Assembly (NCBI RefSeq): GCF_050908995.1
Contig: NC_135124.1
Location: forward strand, 6,386,001-6,450,000
Direction of reading: 5' to 3'
Origin: Andrena cerasifolii
Lineage: Eukaryota; Arthropoda; Insecta; Hymenoptera; Andrenidae
DNA: 64,000 bases
Shown: positions 56,709 through 64,000 of the stretch, in pieces
Layout of the letters: every line of letters begins with the position of its first letter
Position numbering within the stretch: the first letter of the stretch is position 1
Position numbers and translations under genes: made by a program
Notes under the pieces: generated by a model
What the model was told of the DNA's origin: nothing
The model's input: only the letters and a program-made list of their open reading frames with translations
Database searches by the model: none

Positions 56709-57243
56709 ACAGTGGCTTAAAATGCGATTCTAGTTAAGCAATTTTTTTTATGTCATTATTTTTTCTTTAGCTGCTTTTACCTTTCCTTTCCTACTTTTAT
56801 TCTATATATACTATATGCGGTTTTTTTATTTTTTTTCCAAATTTACTGTTTGTAAATTTACAATAAACTAATCTTAATATATAAAGCAGAAAACGTTTGA
56901 GTGTTTGTCTGTCGCCTAAAAAATTTCGAAAGGTAAACTCTGGGGTACGAAATGTGTCCCAGCTGATTGTGCCTAGCTAATCCAGATGAATGTGACTATT
57001 TTCACAAAATAAATAAACAAATATAGAATATTTTTTTATAAAATCAGAATCTAAATTTCTGGAAATATTAACTTTTATCGGGAACACCTGTGTTTTTGCT
57101 TACACACAAAGACAAGCGATAAATAATCGTAAACAAGTAAACATAACATTACAGATAATAAGTGAGTAAATATTTTTAAAGTATGTACGAAAGAATAATG
57201 ACGAAAATAACTTTGCTTAGCTAGAATCGCATTTTAAACCACT
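56709..57243. mobile_element. Inverted-repeat element with CAGTGGCTTAAAATGCG ends
   Basis: CAGTGGCTTAAAATGCGATT (56709) is mirrored by AATCGCATTTTAAACCACT (ending about 57242). The arms extend through TCTAG(T/C)TAAGCAA and a T-rich stretch with GTCATTATT. The flanking CGCA on both sides may be a short duplication, but the exact edges are unclear. There is no coding sequence. Confidence 0.7.
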
Positions 57244-58725
57244 CGCATGCACATTTGGGCTTCATAGTGAATTTAGTATTTCATTATTTTTGTGTCTTGC
57301 TTTTTATCGCAACTACCGCAGCAGTGCGGAACTATTAGGAAGCGGCAAGTGGTCAATATCCATTCGGAGCAAATGGTCGGTTTGCATTGCGAGCATGTCG
57401 CAGTTAGATGGTTAAATTAGCAGAGTGTCCGTGAATCTTTTATGCCGTATAGATTTATGACTACTGTGCAGCACTTCTAGAAGAGCCGGTATCGATTTCC
57501 CCTCTCGCAGCTGCAGCCTGGCCGCCAGTCTTATTTCGCGGCGATAGCTTCCGAAACCGCCATGTCAGATGGTCCTAATTAAGAAACTTTATCTAGCCAG
57601 TTCTAATTGGATCATCACGAGCCCCTATATTTCAATTATCGAACGTCACGACCCCCCGGCCGCACTTACAGATTAATTATTACTTCAGAGATGTGCAATT
57701 AATATCCTTAATGGGAATGGTACCAGAAAATCGATAATTTCACTTCCAATGATTAAGCATGCCCTGAGCTTGTGGGACGTGCCTCGTGAGTTTGTATCGT
57801 AGAAGAAATCCTACGATCGCCGTCCCAACCTCCATGAATACTCGAAAAACAAGTAAGCCCGATCGTAAACATTCGACTCTGCTATCCAACAATTTCTGCT
57901 GGTTCAAAAAACCTCTGGTTCCACTTGTTTGCACTGCCCGCAGACGGATCGTTCGAGGGTGCAGCGCGATCAATAATATTCGCAGCCACCACTCGAAACC
58001 TCCAGACAAATGGGCCGCATGATCGCAAAGAAAACACCTCGCCCTCGGGTCTCCGACTTGTTGTCGATGGATTGCTCTCGGGAATATTTCCGCGGGCTTT
58101 CCACGGGATGACTCATCCCCGTGGAAAAAGGGTGGAAAGGCGTTTCGTGACCGAGCGAAGGGAGCTGTGCGCGTTCTCGCGTGTATATCATCGCAGGGTC
58201 GTGAACCCTTGTCTACTTAAGGAGAAGGGCGGAGGCGGGCCCCCTCTCGTCGTAGCATATTATCCATCGGACTTAAGCTTCGTAAAAACTGCCTCTGTTC
58301 AAAAATGTCACGAGAGAAATCGCGTCACTGAGGGCAAAAAGAAAGCGACGTCGACGACCAGCAGCCACTTTGCGATTGAGCTCTAAAACGAGGATGATAA
58401 AGGCGCTTGTGTGCCCCCTCCCCTGACTTCCTCCCGCTCGTTTCCGTAACCCTATCTCTGGACCCTCTGGTTAATGCAACTCTTCGAACTGAATTATGCC
58501 CCGTTTGAGAGAAATTTTCGTGTCAGGGCAGGGAATGTTTAGGGTGAAGTAGTCTTTGAAAGACGAGCACTTGTGTTCTTCTCAAGTACGATAGTATTAG
58601 AACACACACATCGTAGGGATGTAGACAAATCTTTATGCTAATGAATCGAATAGAATGAATTTGATTATTAGTTAATTTCGGAGTATCGTGGATCAATTCA
58701 TGGACAGAAATGTTGAGAAATGAAT
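57244..58725. other. No supported gene
   Basis: A GC-richer block at 57780-58390 has overlapping frames on both strands. No domain or splice structure could be supported. Confidence 0.5.
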
Positions 58726-59471
58726 GTAAGGGGTCATTCTACTTTGAACCGCCGAAAATGAAGCTATTTTTAAAGATATTTTTCTCGGTAAATGCAATAT
58801 ATAATCAAATGAATGTTTTTGGTATTTATTGAGCTACGATTATATTATACAAAAATAATTTAAAAAGAATTTTTGCAATTTGTTTTAATTGTTTTTTTAA
58901 AGTGTCATTATGACAACTAAAAAAGAGAGGTATGTTCACGGCGTAGGTGATTTCCCGGCTCAGGCTTATCCGAAACAAAAAATTCGAAAAGATTCTTAAT
59001 CTGTATGAGTTTCGCTATAGCCCCTAGCTTAATTAACAATTTTTGTTGAAAAGTAAGAAAATGGTGCCGGTTTGAAAAAAAAGTTTGACAAAGCACCCGA
59101 AAGGAGGTATTCTCGGGTGTTCTATGAGAAAAATCTCGGTTATTTCTCGACAAAAATTGTTAATTGAGCTAGGGGCTACAGCGACACTCATACAGATTAA
59201 GAATCTATTGGAATTTTTTGTTTCGGATAAGCGTGAGCCGGGAAATCACCTACACCGTGAACATTCCTCTTTTTGTAGTTGCCATATTGGCGTTGCAAAA
59301 AAAAACAATTAAAACAAATTGTAAAAATTCTATTTAATTTTTTCTGCATAACATAAGAGTAGCTTAATAAATACCAAAAAGATTTATTTCATTATATGCT
59401 ATATTTACTAAGAAAAAAATCTTTACAAATAGCTTAATTTTTCGGCCGATCAAAGTAGAATGACCGCTTAA
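58726..59471. mobile_element. TTAA-type foldback element, family K
   Basis: GTAAGGGGTCATTCTACTTT at 58726 is mirrored by AAAGTAGAATGACCGCTTAA ending at 59471. TTAA is intact on the right and one base changed on the left. The arms of about 330 bp pair, including AGCCCCTAGCTTAATTAACA and inverse, and GATTTCCCGGCTCA and TGAGCCGGGAAATC. It has no coding capacity. Confidence 0.85.
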
Positions 59472-61611
59472 AGGGTTCTGTGCCATCTGGAAGCCCACGA
59501 TATTTACCAGAAATAGAATAATAGAATAATTTCATTAAGTGGATAACCACGTCCTTTCGCTCCGTCTTGAAATGAAGCAACAGAGATAGGAAATGCTATA
59601 ATTAAATACTGCAATCTATTTGAGTAATTTCTAAGCACCAAAAGCTTGAAAATCTGAATGGCATCAACCCCTCAAGATGTGCAGCAAAAGATCTATTTAA
59701 AAAATGATCTTGTCATTTGAACAGGGATACTATTTACAACCGATCAAGCTTCTCTCTTATAGTCTGACGTGCATCGAATGCCACGTCATGCGCTTTAACG
59801 GCAAATATTGAAATTTCTTGCTAGGGGAACGGTGGTCGCAATTCCAATAAAGTCGGCCGTGCCATTGTAATCTGTCACGTGCTGGAAGAATCCATACCCA
59901 ATCGGAAGGCTCGAATTTACACGGGAAAGGCACGAGAAGCGCTTCCTTCCTGTCATACAGTACTCCGCCCCGCGTAAATCGATACACTCACTTCTGCACG
60001 GCCTTCGGAAACACTGTTCTCTGCATGAAGTCGTAAAGCAGCCTAACCCATGATCAGCCTCCATATCTCGGGAGAAGATCCCGCGTAAATATTCAACAGC
60101 GGCTGTAAAAATCCGTAATCCTCGATTCCCCGCGCGGTATCTCTGCTCTATCAATTTCCACGTGGAAAGAAACGCGTGCAACAGGTCACGAGGCCTGGCT
60201 AGACTTGGCAGAGTTACCGTTCCAGAACAACTTTCGCCTGTGCGGAGACTCAAGCGAGATCGTTTACATCGAGGGGATGACGCCCCTTCGTGCTTCTCGA
60301 GTTCATCATAAAACCTCTGGTTCCACCGACTGACGCATCATCTGATACACTAAAGCAGCGTCGTAATAGACGTTCTTTTAGAGACTGATGCGTAGTTTCA
60401 GAGCGAATAATGCAGGTAGGTATACTAAATCAATAGCGAAGGAATTCAGCGAAGTGTCTCACAAAATAAACCTCTCAAGCATGGAAGAAGACGTTCCTTT
60501 TGCTATCGCACCAACAAAGTGGGCAGGCATGTTCGTGAGAAATTTGAAAGAAAATAAACATGCATTAAGGGAATGGGGATTCCTCGGACGACTGAGTCAT
60601 TCCATCTCCATTTTCAGGACAACCCTCCTTGGAAATTAAAAGGAGGTTTTTCTTGGCGAAGAAAAATACTCGAGCACGAGGCCTACGAGAAAACTTCGAC
60701 AGCTGTGAGACGCGGGAGAAAGGACTGCAGGAAGCGAGCGAGCCTGCTCGAGGATGGAAATTGAATTTCTCAGCTTCTACCTCGAACTTCTCGCTCGTTT
60801 CTATTTACACCACATCCTGCTGCTTCCACCCCCTATGCATCTCACATGCAAACGTGGTGGAGCGAATATTTCGAACGACACGGTGTCCCAAGACATAAGA
60901 AAGCGGGGGCGACAAAGGGAAGGCAGTGCGATCGACACGAGCGTTGAAGAGAGCAGAACAACCCCTAGCTTCGATAGTCGGAATACGAGTCAGCTTCGCT
61001 GCATCTAAGATTGCACTCTCCCAGTGCATGGCTCTTCCACTCTGTCCTATCTGAGATCTCGAAGAAAATCGTGTACGCCGAAAACGGTCAGCGAGGCAGG
61101 ATTCGTAGAAACACGAAAAATTCTGCAGAGACTGTGGTGGACTAAAGGAGAATACGTTCTGCTTGTGGATAAAATCTAAATTGATCGTAGTAGCTGGACG
61201 TTAAAATTGCAAAGTATCGACCCTGTGTCAAGGGCGTGCATAACGGATATCGACAGGTGTAATATTGGTGTAAAATGTATAGAGGCTATGAGGTATCACG
61301 AGGTAATCGATGAAAGCCATAATGGACGTCTGTAACCGAAGATTATGGTAAACCTCTTTGAATGATGTATACGTAGTACGTACGTGTATTGGCTGGGTCA
61401 AGGGAGATTGGTGGATATGTAAATCGTTCGACAGAGGTATGCACGTTCTACCACGGTAGTGTATTATCTATGTGCATGGTGTCAGCTAAGAATTTATCTA
61501 TTTACCCCTACATATTGAGATCGAAATTTAGGTCCATAGACGTCCTCCCTAGATTCTACGAAATTCAGTGACCCTGTCAATTAAGCGATGTAGTCATCTT
61601 GTATTTCGAAA
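59472..61611. other. No supported gene
   Basis: A 152-codon minus frame at 59795-60253 lacks an ATG near its start and shows no recognisable domain. Other frames are short. Confidence 0.45.
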
Positions 61612-63048
61612 AGGGTCTAGCAGGGTAAGCATGGGCAAACCACCCCCATGCCGGTTCTTGGAGATTTTATTTTTTAAGCCATGCTTCCTGCCTGAAACAC
61701 CATTATGTAAAGTTTTAGTTCGCTACTAGATCGCTTTAACGTTATTATTTCTTTCTCGGCCACTACTTAAGATATTTAAATGAAAAAATAAAATGAAAAA
61801 ATAACTACGTACTATCTGTAGTTCATACATTTTACTCTAAATTGTAAATTAATTATTAAGGGCAGGAAAAAATAATTTATTCTTTGGGCGTGGTTTTTGG
61901 AACAACCCTTTGAGGGAAACATTTAAAAAAAAATAATAATAATGTAGTTACAGTTGGGAGAAAAATATATGAAGTAACTAGATCATGAAGGTATTCAGCG
62001 CACAAATATCTGTAAGAAACGGGTACTTATTGAATGTTACAAGTCCAGATGGCTGCTGAATAGTGTTACTATTAAACTCTTGCGTGAGTTTGAGTCCTCG
62101 CTCGGCCGAATCGTTTACTGCTAAATTAATTACTGTATTTAATCCAATATTATAATTGGGATCGTTTTCCCAGTCTAGAGGATCCATATTTATAAAATCT
62201 GTTGGAACAGTGTAATCTTGATGAAAGTATCAGATTTCATTAAAATGTTTAAATCTGTTATTTATAAAGATATGAAAAAATTTCTTAGACAAAAGTTATA
62301 CTGTTTCGCAAGGTAAAAATAATGCCAATAAAAAAAGTTTTTTCTGAAGGTCAATTTCAGAGATTTCAAGGTCATGATTATTTTTTTAAAAGTAATCTTA
62401 TACTTTGATTAAATATTGTTACAGAACGTAAAAAGACAAATTCAACGATACATAAACATGTATATTAACGATATACTACAATGGCGAAAAACGAGTTACA
62501 TGAATAAAACATTTTCAATTTCGATGCGGCACGGTTTCCGGTTGTCCGATCTACTTCAAATTTCGCACAGAATATTTTCGCGTCCAGTGGCACAATTCTA
62601 TGGCCTGTCGCGGAAAAAATTTGCAAGTCGGAAAATAACGACCACCCTAATATACGCACTCTTCACGCCAGAAGCAAACATTTCGCACTATCCATGATAA
62701 AACGTGTATCCCCTTTATTTATTTCTCTACAGTTAGGATTCGTTTTTTTTTAATAAACGACACCGATGTACAATTCACGCGAGGAAGCATTATACAGAAA
62801 AGTATATGAAGCACAGTTAGTACGTAGCTATTTTTCCAATTTTTTTCATTGAAATATCTTAAGTATTAACCGAGACAAAAAATAATAACGTCAAAGGCGT
62901 TTACCTCCGTATTACCCTTAAACGGTAGGGGAGTAGCGATCTGAAACTTTACAGAATGGTGTGTCAGGCAAGGAGCATTGTTTAAAAAATAACACCTCCA
63001 AGAATCAGCTGGGGGCCTTTTGCCCATGCTAACCCTGCTAGACCCTTT
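61612..63048. mobile_element. 1.4-kb element with about 260-bp terminal inverted repeats and coding remnants
   Basis: AAGGGTCTAGCAGGGTAAGC (61612) is mirrored by GCTAACCCTGCTAGACCCTT (ending 63048). The arms also share GCATGGGCAAA, TTCTTGGAG, TTATTTTTTAA, TGCCTGA(A/C)ACACCATT and ACTTAAGATATTT in inverted order. The 900-bp middle is not inverted and holds a minus-strand frame with a protein-like motif. CTAG sits at both ends, but whether it is part of the element or a duplicated target is unresolved. The superfamily is not assigned. Confidence 0.8.
61978..62187 (-). pseudogene. Coding remnant inside the 1.4-kb element
   Basis: From ATG at 62187, a 69-codon frame reads WENDPNY...LAVNDSAERG.KL...FNSNT. 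The pattern NL-VND-AERG--L---FN resembles, from memory, a stretch that recurs in uncharacterised multicopy proteins of arthropods and cnidarians, which would fit a transposon-borne gene. The frame loses similarity after FNSNT and stops, so it is truncated or frameshifted. Family identity is an inference. Confidence 0.4.
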
Positions 63049-64000
63049 GATGCAAGAAACAGAAGTTTACATGAAACTAAAACTTGATAAACATTATTCT
63101 ATTTTTCTATTCTTCCATACGCTTTGCAAACTTATTTACCCCGCCCCTTTCCTGAACTAGCTCTAACGTTAACAAACGTCCTCCACAACTCATCAATGAG
63201 CTTTCGTCACTCAGGCTAGCCTGGCAAGTTTCAACCCCACTATTGCGAGATTCTAAGCTGTGTGACTCTGCAATCCATGAGAAAGTCGCGAAGGTTTCTT
63301 GGGGGTCGCTGGATATTTCAGTGGCAACCACGACACTTCCTACGCGGAAGCGTAAAAAATGGCCAGCGACGCCACGTGTTCCCGTGGTGTAACCTTTTTA
63401 TGCCCCATCGGCTTGAATCACCGCGGACCAACATGCGTGTGCCATTACGCGTGTGAAGCGTGCACGCAGCGGGCAGTGTCATGAGCGAAGACGCGTTCAC
63501 GCGTCCTAAGCTCCTGCCACGAGCTAGTAGCTTTTTGTGCCCCTGGATCAGCCCGGCGTCAGACGATATCGCCTTTCCTCCGATTCAACTGGCTTTCATT
63601 CACCGGTCGTGTAAGCTGGTATTTTTAAAAATTACCCACGCGCGTACTGGCAGCGTATTTTCATTTTAACCGATGACATTAAGCATGCTCCATGAAATTC
63701 ATAGCTGTAAAAAGTGGTGAGATGCATTACGTTGAACTGTCTGCCTGCCTGAACCTTGACCTGCACCACTGCATAGCAAGATCACACTTGAGTCTTTCAT
63801 TTATTCCTGCTTTAAGAACAGTAATCATAAATTGGTAGACTCCAAAGGATGCGTACGAAGCACCATTCAATTTGTACGCGTTGCGGCTCCCCCGTTGCCA
63901 ATGCAAACTCAACGTCTCCCAGCGATATTAAGCCAGCATTTAATTCTCATGCAACGCACGTGCTCCGTCCATGTTGAATTAAAGGACCCATAAAAAGAAC
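63049..64000. other. No supported gene; right edge
   Basis: A GC-richer stretch (63290-63620) has short overlapping frames on both strands. Nothing was recognised. Confidence 0.5.

Noticed and set aside
59795..60253. 152-codon minus frame
   Set aside because: No ATG near the start, Cys/Arg-rich chance-like composition, no domain and no splice sites that fit.
1..64000. CRISPR arrays, operons, ribosome-binding sites or other prokaryotic systems
   Set aside because: No spaced direct repeats of CRISPR type and no closely packed genes. The splice sites and transposon types are eukaryotic.

Overview
This window looks like nuclear DNA of an insect, probably a hymenopteran. It is A+T-rich with local CpG-rich patches and has no long uninterrupted ORFs except in low-complexity repeats. 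It shows intron splice sites with GT/AG ends, an MADF-domain gene of a kind abundant in insects, and a dense population of short foldback DNA transposons. No prokaryotic operons, CRISPR arrays, rRNAs or convincing tRNAs were seen. The order is inferred from the style of the MADF protein and of the repeats, not proven.

Genes. (1) About 1.97-3.9 kb, minus strand: two open exons of an unrecognised gene that continues beyond the left edge. (2) 31.1-36.0 kb, minus strand: a three-exon gene for a protein of about 248 residues, with an N-terminal MADF (Myb/SANT-like) DNA-binding domain and a C-terminal BESS-like segment. Exon phases match at both junctions, so this is the best-supported gene. (3) About 48.5 kb, plus strand: a TATA-like box, an initiator, a Kozak-context ATG and a splice donor, together suggesting the first exon of a gene whose other exons I could not place. 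(4) Weaker candidates: a minus-strand first exon at 56.5 kb, a TATA box plus a 31-residue frame at 35.6 kb, and unexplained open frames at 15.6 and 30.0-30.5 kb.

Mobile DNA dominates the rest. At least eight families are long-armed foldback elements bounded by TTAA or a one-base variant, usually reading TTAAGGGG or TTAAGGCGG at the outer edge. They lie at 0.9, 2.7, 9.1, 10.9, 17.8, 20.7-21.4, 24.3, 28.1, 47.1, 48.9, 54.1 and 58.7 kb. Three hAT-type elements have perfect 8-bp target duplications (12.6, 34.5 and 36.8 kb). TA-bounded, mariner-like elements lie at 5.3, 27.7, 42.5, 50.7, 50.9 and 52.4 kb. Two copies of a CAAGGGAA-ended foldback lie at 38.9 and 55.4 kb. A 1.4-kb element with arms of about 260 bp at 61.6-63.0 kb contains a protein-coding remnant. 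Several elements are nested (12.7 in 12.6; 37.4 in 36.8; 50.9 in 50.7 kb).

Tandem repeats include a 480-bp array of the heptamer GAGAAAT at 14.35-14.83 kb with a block of GAGACAT variants, a 33-bp G-rich repeat at 19.4 kb, and short (ATT)n, (GA)n and (GAC)n runs. The remaining stretches appear to be intronic or intergenic DNA with nothing I can support.
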